Shown: one piece after another, positions 38,669 through 49,000 of the stretch
Layout: each line of letters opens with the position of its first letter
Numbering within the stretch: position 1 is the stretch's first letter
Assembly (NCBI RefSeq): GCF_011392115.1
Contig: NZ_JAAJBT010000003.1
Span: 243,763 to 307,762, forward strand
Length of the DNA: 64,000 bases
Origin: Flavobacterium difficile
GTDB lineage: Bacteria > Bacteroidota > Bacteroidia > Flavobacteriales > Flavobacteriaceae
Direction: 5' to 3'
Program-made: the position numbers and the translations under genes
The notes under the pieces: model-generated
Told to the model about the DNA's origin: nothing
The model's database searches: none
Seen by the model: the letters and a program-made list of their open reading frames with translations, nothing else

Positions 38669-39955
38669 ATGTCGAAAAATGCAATTATAGAAATTGATGG
38701 CACTAAATTCGAACTACCGGTTATGGTCGGAAGTGAAAACGAAACTGCCATTGATATTAGTAAATTAAGAGATTTAACAGGAGCGATAACTTACGATCCA
38801 GGATACAAAAATTCAGGAGTTTGTAAGAGTGATATCACTTTCCTTGATGGTGAAGAAGGAATCTTAAGATACCGCGGGTACTCTATCGAAGATTTAGCAG
38901 ATAAAGCAGACTTTTTAGAAGTTTCTTATTTAGTAATTTTCGGAGAATTACCAACAAAAGAACAATTAGCAGATTTCGAAACTAATATTCGTAAATATAC
39001 CCTTGTAAACGAAGAGATGAAAAACATCATTGATGGTTTTCCTAAAACAGCTCACCCAATGGGCGTTTTATCTGCGTTAACAAGTGCACTTACAGCTTTT
39101 AATCCAAAAGTGGTCAATGTAGAAAACGAAAAAGAAATGTATGAAGCCATCTGTAAAACTATGGGTAAATTCTTAGTTTTAGCTACTTGGACATACAGAA
39201 AAAGTATGGGATTCCCATTAAATTACTATGATAACACTATTGGTTATGTAGATAATTTTATGCAGTTAATGTTTAAATTGCCTACTGGACCATATGCTAT
39301 AAATCCAACAGTAGTAGCAGCTTTAGATAAATTATTTATCTTACACGCAGATCATGAACAAAACTGTTCTACTTCTACTGTACGTATGGTAGGTTCTTCT
39401 CATGCTGGTTTATTCGCGTCAATTTCTGCTGGAGTTTCTGCACTTTGGGGACCATTACACGGTGGTGCCAATCAAGCGGTTTTAGAAATGTTAGAAGCGA
39501 TCCAAAAAGATGGTGGGGATGCCGATAAATATTTAGCAAAAGCAAAAGATAAAAATGATGAATTCCGTTTAATGGGATTCGGACATAGAGTTTACAAAAA
39601 TTTCGATCCTAGAGCAAAAATCATCAAAAAAGCAGCAGATGAAGTTTTAGCAGAATTAGGTGTAAACGATCCAATATTAGCTATTGCTAAGAAATTAGAA
39701 GAATCAGCTCTAGTGGATCCTTATTTTGTAGAAAGAAAATTATATCCAAACGTAGATTTCTATTCTGGTATTATTTACCGTGCTTTAGGAATACCAACAG
39801 ATATGTTTACTGTATTGTTCGCAATCGGTCGTTTACCGGGTTGGATTGCTCAATGGAAAGAAATGCGTGTAAATAAAGAACCAATCGGTCGTCCAAGACA
39901 AATTTATACAGGTCACCCATTAAGAGACTTTGTAAAATTTGAAGACAGAAAATAA
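38669..39955 (+). CDS. gltA: citrate synthase
   Basis: 428 aa, the type II (hexameric, GltA) length. Conserved active-site regions include VRMVGSSHAGLFASISAG, LWGPLHGGANQAVLEML and FGHRVYKNFDPRAKI. First step of the TCA cycle. It follows eno after about 200 bp that hold the eno terminator and an AT-rich leader in which I see no perfect -7 box. Confidence 0.98.
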   Translation: MSKNAIIEIDGTKFELPVMVGSENETAIDISKLRDLTGAITYDPGYKNSGVCKSDITFLDGEEGILRYRGYSIEDLADKADFLEVSYLVIFGELPTKEQLADFETNIRKYTLVNEEMKNIIDGFPKTAHPMGVLSALTSALTAFNPKVVNVENEKEMYEAICKTMGKFLVLATWTYRKSMGFPLNYYDNTIGYVDNFMQLMFKLPTGPYAINPTVVAALDKLFILHADHEQNCSTSTVRMVGSSHAGLFASISAGVSALWGPLHGGANQAVLEMLEAIQKDGGDADKYLAKAKDKNDEFRLMGFGHRVYKNFDPRAKIIKKAADEVLAELGVNDPILAIAKKLEESALVDPYFVERKLYPNVDFYSGIIYRALGIPTDMFTVLFAIGRLPGWIAQWKEMRVNKEPIGRPRQIYTGHPLRDFVKFEDRK

Positions 39956-39960
39956 ATTTT

Positions 39961-39987
39961 AAAATCCCGATTTATCGGGATTTTTTA
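39961..39987 (+). terminator. terminator after gltA
   Basis: AATCCCGA pairs with TCGGGATT around a TTTA loop, followed by TTTTT. Confidence 0.92.
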
Positions 39988-40138
39988 TTTCTAGTGATTT
40001 CAGAAAGTAAAATACTCCTCAGAATTTTAATCAGAACGAGGTTGACTTTTTTTTATCTCAAAATTATCGAAATCTCTCTTTTTGTTGAAATCTCTTAATT
40101 AAATTGTAAAAAAAATCTTTGCGAATTAGTGTCTTTAT

Positions 40139-40178
40139 GGCATTGTCAAAAATAAATGCGTTTTTTCTTGACAACGCC
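40139..40178 (+). promoter_or_regulatory. inverted repeat over the queA promoter
   Basis: GGCATTGTCAA (40139-40149) and TTGACAACGCC (40168-40178) are reverse complements in 10 of 11 positions, with an 18-bp spacer. The right arm contains the -33 TTG of the queA promoter, so a bound dimeric regulator would block it. Candidate operator; the regulator is unknown. Confidence 0.45.
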
Positions 40179-40199
40179 TATCTCACAATCGTATATTTG
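40168..40199 (+). promoter_or_regulatory. queA promoter
   Basis: TTG (40168-40170), 21 nt, TATATTTG (40192-40199) followed by CA, with a leader of about 50 nt. The rest of the 302-bp gltA-queA gap holds the gltA terminator and AT-rich sequence without any open frame I would call. Confidence 0.75.
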
Positions 40200-40257
40200 C
40201 ACTCGATTTAGGTAAATCTTTTTTTTATACTTAATTCTTTAATCTTAAAATATATAT

Positions 40258-41307
40258 ATGAAATTATCTCACTTCCAGTTTAACTTGCCAGAAGAATTAT
40301 TAGCAGAATTTCCTTCAGAAAACAGAGACGAATCTCGTTTGATGGTGGTACACAGAAAAACAGGTGAAATAGAACATAAAATGTTTAAAGATATTATCGA
40401 TTATTTCGACGATGGAGATGTAATGGTATTAAATAATACTAAAGTTTTTCCAGCTCGATTATATGGTAATAAAGAAAAAACAGGCGCAAGAATTGAAGTT
40501 TTCTTATTAAGAGAATTAAATGCAGAACAGCGTTTATGGGATGTTTTAGTAGATCCAGCTCGTAAAATCAGAATTGGTAATAAACTATACTTCGGTGATG
40601 ACGATTCGTTAGTAGCGGAAGTAATTGATAATACAACTTCTCGTGGTAGAACTTTACGTTTTTTATATGATGGGTCTTACGAAGAGTTTAGAGAAAAATT
40701 AATCGAGTTAGGAGAAACACCAATACCTAAATATATCAATCGTGAAGTAACTCCTGAAGATGCTGAGCGTTACCAAACTATTTATGCAAAAGAAGAAGGT
40801 GCAGTAGCAGCACCAACTGCTGGTTTACACTTTTCTAAACACTTAATGAAACGTTTAGAAATAAAAGGTGTTGATTTTGCAGAAGTAACTTTACACGTTG
40901 GTTTAGGAACTTTTAATCCAGTTGAAGTGGAAGATTTGTCGAAGCACAAAATGGATTCTGAAGAAATGGTAGTTACTCAAGAAGCTTGCGACATTATTAA
41001 CGGTGCAAAAGCTAAGAAAAAGAAAGTATGTTGTATCGGAACAACTTCTATGCGTGCCATGGAAAGTACGGTTTCTTCAATGAGAACTTTAAATCCTTAT
41101 TCAGGTTGGACAAATAAATTCATTTATCCGCCTTACGATTTTAGTTTGGCAGATGCTATGGTTTCAAACTTTCATACTCCAAAATCTACTTTATTAATGA
41201 TGGTTTCTGCTTTTTGTGGTCACGATTTAATGAAAAAAGCATACGAAATAGCTATCAAAGAAAAATATAAATTTTACTCTTACGGAGACGCAATGTTAAT
41301 TCTTTAA
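40258..41307 (+). CDS. queA: tRNA preQ1(34) S-adenosylmethionine ribosyltransferase-isomerase
   Basis: 349 aa. It moves the ribose of SAM onto preQ1 in tRNA to make epoxyqueuosine. [17 protein letters not shown] at the start and the [16 protein letters not shown] and [19 protein letters not shown] motifs are diagnostic. Own promoter and terminator. queE, another gene of queuosine synthesis, lies at 58.9 kb. Confidence 0.97.
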   Translation: MKLSHFQFNLPEELLAEFPSENRDESRLMVVHRKTGEIEHKMFKDIIDYFDDGDVMVLNNTKVFPARLYGNKEKTGARIEVFLLRELNAEQRLWDVLVDPARKIRIGNKLYFGDDDSLVAEVIDNTTSRGRTLRFLYDGSYEEFREKLIELGETPIPKYINREVTPEDAERYQTIYAKEEGAVAAPTAGLHFSKHLMKRLEIKGVDFAEVTLHVGLGTFNPVEVEDLSKHKMDSEEMVVTQEACDIINGAKAKKKKVCCIGTTSMRAMESTVSSMRTLNPYSGWTNKFIYPPYDFSLADAMVSNFHTPKSTLLMMVSAFCGHDLMKKAYEIAIKEKYKFYSYGDAMLIL

Positions 41308-41360
41308 AAAGTAAATAATAATTCCAATTTAAACTTGTTTTAAATTTGTTTATAAACTAA

Positions 41361-41387
41361 GCCCAGCATCAATGTTGGGTTTTTTTA
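41361..41387 (+). terminator. terminator after queA
   Basis: CCCAGCA (41362-41368) with TGTTGGG (41373-41379), then seven or more T. Confidence 0.88.
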
Positions 41388-41430
41388 TGTCTTATTTTTT
41401 TGCTACTTTTACGCTACTAAAATAACTATA

Positions 41431-42720
41431 ATGGATTTTTTAAATAACAAAGATTTCGCCAAAAGTTTAGATGCTCAAGATGAATTGGCACACTATAAAA
41501 ATGAGTTTTATTTTCCACAACATAATAATAAAAATGTTATCTATTTTACTGGTAATTCTTTAGGATTACAACCTAAAGTAACAAAAAACTATGTTAACGA
41601 AGTAATGAACGATTGGGCAAATATGGCTGTTGAAGGTCATTTTTATTCCGAAAAACCTTGGTGGGATTATCACGAAAGATTTTGTAATCCATTAGCGAAA
41701 ATTGTTGGGGCAAAACCTTCTGAAGTTGGAGTAATGAATACTCTTACTATTAATTTGCATTTGTTATTAGTTTCTTTCTATCAACCAAAAGGAAAAAGAA
41801 TTAAAATTTTATGTGAAGAAAAAGCCTTTCCTTCAGATCAATACATGCTACAAAGTCAAGTCAAATTTCACGGTTTTGCTCCAGAAGAAGCTATTGTTGA
41901 AATAAAAAGAAGAGAGGGCGAATTAACTACAAGACAAGAAGACATCCTAGCTAAAATTGAAGAATTAGGTGACGAGTTAGCGCTTGTTTTTATTGGCGGA
42001 GTGAATTATTACACAGGCCAGGTTTTTGATATGAAAACCATTACTGCTGCCGGACATAAAGTAGGTGCTATCGTAGGTTGGGATTTAGCTCATGCTGCAG
42101 GAAATATCGAATTAAATTTACACGATTGGCAAGTTGATTTTGCTGCTTGGTGTAGTTATAAATATATGAATTCAGGACCAGGAAATGCTTCTGGATATTT
42201 CGTTCACGAAAAACACCACTCGAATAAAGACTTAAATCGTTTTGCAGGTTGGTACGGTCATAACAAAGAACGCCGTTTTTTAATGGAACCTAATTTTGAT
42301 GCTGTGGAAGGTGCAAACGGTTGGCAAGTAAGTAATTTACCAATTTTATCTTTAGCGCCTTATTTAGCAACTGTAGAAATGTTTGCAGCGGTCGGAATGG
42401 AAAAGTTAATCGCCAAAAGAAATGTAATCACTTCTTATTTAGAATTCATTCTACATGAAATAGATAAAGAAATTGAAGAAGCAGAATTTGAGGTAATTAC
42501 CCCATCAAACCAATCAGAACGAGGTTGTCAACTTTCAGTTTATTTACACGGACAAGGAAAAGAATTGTTTACCTACTTAATGCAAAATGGTGTAGTAACT
42601 GATTGGCGTGAGCCAAATGTAATTCGTTTAGCGCCAGTTCCTTTTTACACGTCTTTTGAAGATATCTATAATTTCGGACAAATTTTAAAACAAGGAATTA
42701 AAGAATGTGCCAAAAAGTAA
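41431..42720 (+). CDS. kynU: kynureninase
   Basis: 429 aa PLP-dependent enzyme that cleaves kynurenine or 3-hydroxykynurenine to (hydroxy)anthranilate and alanine. The PLP lysine is in WCSYKYMNSGPG and the PLP Asp region in VGWDLAHAAGN. The N-terminal FYFPQHNNK...YFTGNSLGLQPK pattern fits KynU. With kmo it supports tryptophan breakdown and de novo NAD synthesis from tryptophan. It starts the cluster; the arginase-like gene follows after 65 nt. Confidence 0.97.
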   Translation: MDFLNNKDFAKSLDAQDELAHYKNEFYFPQHNNKNVIYFTGNSLGLQPKVTKNYVNEVMNDWANMAVEGHFYSEKPWWDYHERFCNPLAKIVGAKPSEVGVMNTLTINLHLLLVSFYQPKGKRIKILCEEKAFPSDQYMLQSQVKFHGFAPEEAIVEIKRREGELTTRQEDILAKIEELGDELALVFIGGVNYYTGQVFDMKTITAAGHKVGAIVGWDLAHAAGNIELNLHDWQVDFAAWCSYKYMNSGPGNASGYFVHEKHHSNKDLNRFAGWYGHNKERRFLMEPNFDAVEGANGWQVSNLPILSLAPYLATVEMFAAVGMEKLIAKRNVITSYLEFILHEIDKEIEEAEFEVITPSNQSERGCQLSVYLHGQGKELFTYLMQNGVVTDWREPNVIRLAPVPFYTSFEDIYNFGQILKQGIKECAKK

Positions 42721-42785
42721 AATTCCAATAAGTTAATACAAACAACTTAGTGTCTTAAACTATTCTTGGTAAAATAAATAAAATT

Positions 42786-43865
42786 ATGACAAAACAACAA
42801 AAAATAGAAAACTTCGATCCTTCACAACCTGGTTTAGCAGATGCTACCGTTTTTGGATTGCCTTTTACAGCAGAAGAATCAGAAATCATTATTATTCCTG
42901 TGCCTTGGGAAGTTACGGTGAGTTATGGCGCTGGAGCTTCAGAAGGTCCAGATGCTGTTTTTGATGCCTCATTTCAAGTAGATTTGTTACATCAAGATTT
43001 TCCAGAATTATGGAAATTAGGTATTTATATGGAGGAAGCTCCAGAACAATGGGCTAAAAATTCAGATAAGTATAAAGATTTAGCACAACCAATTATTGAA
43101 GCTTTAGAAAATGGTGAGGATTTAGAAACTTTTCCATCCTTACAAGAAGATTTACATAAAATCAATAAAGCCTGTAGAACGTTACACACTGAAGTAAAAG
43201 AGAAAGTTTTATATTGGCAAAATAAAGGGAAAAAAGTAGCGCTTTTAGGTGGCGATCATAGTACGCCACTTGGTTATTATGAAGCATTAGCCACACAACA
43301 TGAAAGTTTTGGAATTTTACATTTAGATGCACACATGGATTTACGAATTGCCTATGAAGGCTTTACTTATTCTCATGCTTCAATTATGTACAATACGTTA
43401 CAAATTCCACAAGTTTCAAAAATTGTTCAAGTGGGAATTAGAGATTTCTGTGAACAAGAAGTAGAAGTGGTTAAAGATGCAAAAGGAAGAGTTATTGTTC
43501 ATACAGATACTGACATGAAAGCAAAGGCTTTTGAAGGTCAAACTTGGAAACAACAATGTGAGGAAATAATCGCGCAATTGCCTCAAAAAGTTACCATTTC
43601 ATTTGACATCGACGGTATGTATCCTTGGTATTGTCCAAATACAGGAACACCTGTTCCAGGAGGTTTCTCTTTTGAACAAGCTACTTATTTATTTAATTTA
43701 TTAGCCAATTCAGGAAAAGAAATTATTGGTTTCGATTTAGTTGAAGTAGCACCCGGAGAAAACGACGATTGGGATGGAAATGTTGGGGCAAGAATGTTAT
43801 TTCATATGTGCGGCATTTTAGCAAAATCTCAAAAATTAAACGTAGGAAATAGAATACAATTTTAA
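42786..43865 (+). CDS. arginase/formimidoylglutamase-superfamily hydrolase
   Basis: 359 aa ureohydrolase-fold enzyme. The dimanganese ligands are all present: LGGDHSTPLG, HLDAHMDLR with a following SHAS, and SFDIDGMYPWYCPNTGTP. In the last motif the usual 'DP' is YP, which may change substrate choice. The N-terminal 50 residues are an extension. It lies between kynU and kmo, so the substrate could be a kynurenine-pathway amide rather than arginine. I infer that from location only; true arginase or formimidoylglutamase remain possible. Confidence 0.85.
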   Translation: MTKQQKIENFDPSQPGLADATVFGLPFTAEESEIIIIPVPWEVTVSYGAGASEGPDAVFDASFQVDLLHQDFPELWKLGIYMEEAPEQWAKNSDKYKDLAQPIIEALENGEDLETFPSLQEDLHKINKACRTLHTEVKEKVLYWQNKGKKVALLGGDHSTPLGYYEALATQHESFGILHLDAHMDLRIAYEGFTYSHASIMYNTLQIPQVSKIVQVGIRDFCEQEVEVVKDAKGRVIVHTDTDMKAKAFEGQTWKQQCEEIIAQLPQKVTISFDIDGMYPWYCPNTGTPVPGGFSFEQATYLFNLLANSGKEIIGFDLVEVAPGENDDWDGNVGARMLFHMCGILAKSQKLNVGNRIQF

Positions 43866-43880
43866 TTTAATACTAATATT

Positions 43881-44456
43881 ATGGGACATTTTATACTAGA
43901 GCAGTGGAAAGAATATAAGATTAAAGTGGATGGAAAAGTAAAATATGCCGTGTCTAATTTAGGTAGAATTAAAAGTTTTACAGATTCAATTGAAAAAGGA
44001 AAGCTCTTAAAAGGAAGTATAACGGAAGGTTTTTTATACCTACGTTACAAAAGACAGAAAGACAATACTATTACAAATTACCATCATGCAGTTCATAAAA
44101 TGGTTGCTGAACTGTTTATTCCAAAAGATAATGAAGAACAAACGTATGTGCTTCATTTAGATTATGACAAACTGAACAATCGAATAACTAATTTGAAATG
44201 GGCTACATATGAAGAAATGAAAGCTCATGGAAAAAATAGTCCTTTCGTAAAAGAAGCGTTTAGTAAACTTCAAGAGTTTAATAAAAATAATAATGGGTCT
44301 AAACTTCGAGTGATTGATGTGATGCGACTAAAAAAAATACTTTTAGATCCAAATAGAAAAACACGTCTCAAAATTTTAGCCAAACAAATGGGTGTCTCCG
44401 AAATGCAATTGTATCGCATAAAATCTGGAGAAAATTGGGGACATATTAAAGTTTAA
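43881..44456 (+). CDS. NUMOD4 / HNH-endonuclease-like protein with C-terminal helix-turn-helix
   Basis: 191 aa. Residues about 7-50 match NUMOD4 (W9, then KYAVSNLGRIKSF). Residues about 65-115 match an HNH_3 fold: HKMVAELFIP, VLHLDYDKLNNRITNLKW, keeping the His of the usual 'NHID' and the Asn pair. The C-terminal 45 residues (LKILAKQMGVSEMQLYRIKSG) look like a DNA-binding HTH of the NUMOD type. Such modules are found in homing endonucleases, but this one is a stand-alone gene 15 nt after the arginase-like gene. It may be a domesticated endonuclease or a regulator. Confidence 0.8.
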   Translation: MGHFILEQWKEYKIKVDGKVKYAVSNLGRIKSFTDSIEKGKLLKGSITEGFLYLRYKRQKDNTITNYHHAVHKMVAELFIPKDNEEQTYVLHLDYDKLNNRITNLKWATYEEMKAHGKNSPFVKEAFSKLQEFNKNNNGSKLRVIDVMRLKKILLDPNRKTRLKILAKQMGVSEMQLYRIKSGENWGHIKV

Positions 44457-44480
44457 TGCATTTAAGTTAAAGAAATAGTT

Positions 44481-44488
44481 TATTTTTG
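44481..44488 (+). promoter_or_regulatory. -7 element for kmo
   Basis: TATTTTTG, 18 nt before the kmo ATG. The -33 box is not clear. It may allow kmo transcription apart from the upstream genes. Confidence 0.45.
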
Positions 44489-44506
44489 TAGCCTTATATT
44501 AAATCA

Positions 44507-45853
44507 ATGCAAACACCAAAAAAAATAGCCATTGTTGGTTCTGGATTAGTAGGAACTTTACTAGGAATTTATCTAAAACGAAGAGGGCATACGGTTCATA
44601 TTTATGATAGAAGTCCAGATATTAGAAAAATTAACTTTACAGGACGATCTATAAATCTTGTGCTTTCAAATAGAGGTGTAAAAGCTTTGCGCGATGTAGG
44701 TTTAGATCATGAGGTTTTAAGTATAGGAATTCCTGTTGAAAAAAGAGCAATTCATACCGGATTGAATACGGTTAATGAACAATTTTATGGTAAAGATGGT
44801 GAAGTAATTTATTCGCTTTCAAGAGGTTTACTAAATAAAAAAATGGTCGACTTAGCCGAAAGAGAAGGTGTGGAATTTTTCTTTGAAGAGAAAGTTTGGG
44901 ATGTTGACCTAGCTACAGCAACTATTTCAATTGGCGAATCTGAAAGAGGCGAATGGACTACACATAATTACGATTTAACCTTTGGTTCTGATGGTGCTTT
45001 TTCTAGAATTAGACACAGAATGCAACGACAAAGTATGTTCAATTATTCTCAGGAATTTTTAGAAGTGGGGTACAAAGAATTACACATTCCTGCCAATTCA
45101 GACGGTTCTCATAAACTAAATAAAAACGCTTTGCACATTTGGCCGCGTGGAAATTTCATGCTTATGGCTCTAGCAAATCTAGATGGAAGTTTTACGTGTA
45201 CTCTATTCATGCCTCATGATGGTGAAAACTCTTTCGAATCCTTACAAACAAAAGAAGATTTAGTAGCTTTTTTCGCTACGCATTTTCCAGATACAAAAGA
45301 AGTTATTCCAAATTTAGTGGAAGACTTTTTCAAAAATCCAACAAGTTATTTAGTAACCATGAAGTGTTTTCCATGGACATACAGCGATAAAGTAGCTTTA
45401 ATTGGTGATGCTGCTCATGCAATTGTTCCATTTTACGGACACGGTATGAACGCTGGTTTCGAAGATATTTCTGTTTTAGAAGAAATGATGGAAAAATACG
45501 GAGACGATTGGGCTAATTTACTTAACGATTACGAAAATTCTAGAAAACCAAATGCCGATGCGATCGCCGAACTTTCTTATAGAAACTTTATGGAAATGAG
45601 CGCCAAAACAGCCGATGCAAATTTCTTATTACAAAAGAAAATTGAAAAATGGTTTTCAGATAAGCATCCCAATTTATGGGTTCCGCTATATTCACGTGTA
45701 ACTTTCAGTCACCAACCTTATGCGGAAGCGTTAGCAGAAGGCGATAGACAAAATGAAATTATGCAGGAGGTGTTAAAAATAGAAAATATTCATCAGGATT
45801 GGGAAAATGAAACGGTAGAAAATAAAATTTTAGAATTGTTAAAACTGCAATAA
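44507..45853 (+). CDS. kmo: kynurenine 3-monooxygenase
   Basis: 448 aa FAD-dependent hydroxylase of the PHBH type, adding the 3-OH to kynurenine with NADPH and O2. The FAD motif is IVGSGLVGTLLGIYLKRRGH, the second is ALIGDAAHAIVPFYGHGMNA, and the kmo-like NFTGRSINLVLSNRG loop is present. Last gene of the kynurenine cluster, 50 nt after the NUMOD4/HNH-like gene. Confidence 0.97.
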   Translation: MQTPKKIAIVGSGLVGTLLGIYLKRRGHTVHIYDRSPDIRKINFTGRSINLVLSNRGVKALRDVGLDHEVLSIGIPVEKRAIHTGLNTVNEQFYGKDGEVIYSLSRGLLNKKMVDLAEREGVEFFFEEKVWDVDLATATISIGESERGEWTTHNYDLTFGSDGAFSRIRHRMQRQSMFNYSQEFLEVGYKELHIPANSDGSHKLNKNALHIWPRGNFMLMALANLDGSFTCTLFMPHDGENSFESLQTKEDLVAFFATHFPDTKEVIPNLVEDFFKNPTSYLVTMKCFPWTYSDKVALIGDAAHAIVPFYGHGMNAGFEDISVLEEMMEKYGDDWANLLNDYENSRKPNADAIAELSYRNFMEMSAKTADANFLLQKKIEKWFSDKHPNLWVPLYSRVTFSHQPYAEALAEGDRQNEIMQEVLKIENIHQDWENETVENKILELLKLQ

Positions 45854-45991
45854 ATTAATAAAATTCAATTCAAATTATTAATCTTTATTTTTAGTATTCC
45901 TTATAGAAATTTTTAAAAAAAGGTTGAAATAAGAAGTAATTTCAGCGTTTTTCTAACATTTATTTAACAAAATATATAACTTTAAAAGTCG

Positions 45992-45999
45992 TAAATTTG
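45992..45999 (+). promoter_or_regulatory. -7 element for the S41 protease gene
   Basis: TAAATTTG, 24 nt before the ATG at 46024. No clear -33 box. Confidence 0.5.
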
Positions 46000-46023
46000 G
46001 TTTTTCAACACTAAACTAAAATT

Positions 46024-49000
46024 ATGAACTTTAAAAAACTTCTCTTTTGTTTGCAATTCTTTTTGCTAACAAGTATTTCATTTGCTCAAGATGCAATTTG
46101 GCTAAGACATCCGTCAATTTCACCAGATGGTAAAACAATTGCCTTTGGCTATAAAGGTGATATTTATTTAGTTAACGCGCAAGACGGAACTGCTGTGCCA
46201 TTAACTATCCATGAAGCTCACGATATGATGCCAGTGTGGAGCAATGACGGAAAATCAATAGCTTTTGCAAGTGACCGTCATGGTAATTTTGACGTTTTTG
46301 TAATGCCTGTCAATGGTGGAAATCCAACACGATTAACCTATAATAGTGCGGCAGATTATCCTTACGATTTTTCTCCAAATGATAAAAATGTATTATTTGG
46401 TAGTTCTCGTCAAACAAGTGAAGCAAATATTCGTTTTTATTCTCCGCGTTTGTTTCAAAATTTATATACAGTAAATGTTACAGGCGGTAAAGCTATACTA
46501 GTAACAGAAGGCGGAATTGAGTATGCAAAATACAATAAAACGGGTTCGCAAATTGTTTTTCAAGATAGAAAAGGATACGAAGATCCGTTAAGAAAACATC
46601 ACACAAGTAGTGTAACAAGAGACATTTGGTCTTACGATGTAAATGCACAAAAATTTACAAAAATTAGTACTTATATTGGTGAAGACAGAGAACCAGTATA
46701 TAGTAATGACGATACAAGTATTTATTATTTAAGCGAAGCAGACGGTAGCAACCAAAATATATTCAAATTTAATGCTCAGTCAAAAACTAGTACTGCTTTA
46801 ACCACTTTTAAAAATAATCCTGTTCGTCATTTAAGTATTGCTGATAATAATACATTGTGCTTTTCAAATGATGGACAGATTTACACCTTAACTGAAGGAA
46901 GTACTCCCAAAAAAGTTACTGTTATCATACAAAATGATGGCAAATCAAATGTAGAAAAAAACTTACCGCTATCAGGAAATATCAGTGAGTTTGTTCCTAG
47001 TCCTGATGGCAAAGAAATTGCTTTTATTTCTCGTGGAGAAGTGTTTGTTGTGAATGCAGAAGGCGGATCTACCAAAAGAATTACAAATACACCTGAACAA
47101 GAACGCTATGTACAATGGAGTCCGACTGGGAAAAAATTAATTTATGCTAGTGAAAGAGGCGACAGTTGGGACATTCATACTGCAACTATAGAACGAAAAG
47201 AAGAGCCTTATTTTTATGCTTCAACTTTAATTAAAGAAGAAAAAATTATAGCCTCAGACAAAGAAGAATTTTTGCCTAAGTTCAGTCCAGATGGTAAAGA
47301 AATTGCATACATCGAAGAAAGAAATATTGTTAAAGTATACAATATAGCTACTAAAACTTCAAGAACTATTTTACCAGAAGGAAGAAATTATAGTTACTCT
47401 GATGGCGATTTCGGTTTCAATTGGAGTGCAGACAGTAAATGGTTATTTGTAGATGATAATATGGGGAATTTTTCCAATACACATACCGCAATGATTAAAG
47501 CAGACGGTTCTGAAACTAAATATCCTATTATGAGTGGTTTTGGTGAAGATTCAGCAAAGCAACAAATTGGAGGGAAAGCACTTACTTGGTTAAGTAGTAA
47601 AGAAGGAAGAAAATCTTTAGCCAATCAAGGAAGTAGAGAAGTAGACGTTTATGCTGTCTTTTTTGATAAGTTAGATTATGATATATTTAAATTGTCTAAA
47701 GAGGATTTCGCTTTATTGAAAGAAAAAGAAGACGCTGCTAAAAAGGAAAAAGAAGGAGATAAAAAAGAGGACAAAGCTAAAACAGATAAAAAAGAAGAAG
47801 CTAAACCTTGGAATCCAAATGTAACTGATTTAGAAACAAGAAAAGTAAAAGTTACAATCAATAGCTCTTCTATTGCCGATTATGTTTTTAACGAAGAAGG
47901 AAGTAAATTGTTTTACTTAGCGGCTTTTGAAAAAGGATTTGATCTTTGGGTTACAGAAACAAGAACAAAAGAAACAAAGATTTTAGCTAAATTGGGCGCT
48001 TCTGCTAGTCAATTGTTTTTAAGTAAAGATGGAAAAAATTTATATGTAAATAATGGAGGTAAACTTACTAAAATTGAAGTAGAAGGTGGAAAAACCTCTT
48101 CAGTTGAAGTGAGTTCAGATATGGTTTTAAACACACAAGCGGAAAGAAACTATATTTTTAATCACATGTGGAGACAAACTGCAAAAAAATTCTACGATCC
48201 TAAATTACATGGAGTAGATTGGAAAATGTATAAAGAAACGTATGCTAAGTTTTTACCACATATAAACAATAACTACGATTTTCAAGATTTATTAAGTGAA
48301 ATTTTAGGAGAATTAAATGCTTCTCATACTGGTGGAAGATATACGCCACAAATGACAAATCCCGACAATACCGCAGCTTTAGGTTTATTATACGATCAAA
48401 AAAGTAGCGAAAAAGGTATAAAAGTTGCAGAAGTAATTCAGGGTGGACCGTTTGACAAGCCTACTTCTAAAGTTAAACCTGGAGCAATTATCACAAAAAT
48501 TGATAATGAGGTACTAACCAACGAAGTAGATTGGGCTAAATTTTTAAATAGAAAAACTGGAAAATTGGTTTTAGTTAGTGGTGTAGATGCAAATGGCGCA
48601 ACTTTCGAAGAATCAGTTAAACCTATTTCATTCGGTGAAGAATCAGGACTAATGTATACACGTTGGATTAAAAAAATGAACGCCTTAGTTGACAAACTTA
48701 GTAATGGAAAAGTAGGCTATGTTCATGTACAAGGAATGAATGACGGAAGTTTCAGAGAAGTTTACGATCAAGTAATGGGTAAAAACTTTGAAAAGAAAGC
48801 ACTAATTGTAGATACAAGATTTAACGGTGGTGGTTGGCTTCACGACGATTTATATACTTTATTAAGTGGAAAAAGATATTTGGATTTTGCTCCTCAAGGT
48901 AATGTTTTAAAAGATGCAGAACCGATTGGAAAATGGACTAAGCCAAGTTGTGTGGTGATGTCTGAAGGCAATTACAGCGATGCTTTTATCTTTCCTTACA

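Noticed and set aside
40114..40121. AATCTTTG as a second queA promoter
   Set aside because: First consensus base is missing and no TTG lies at the right spacing; the box at 40192 is far better.
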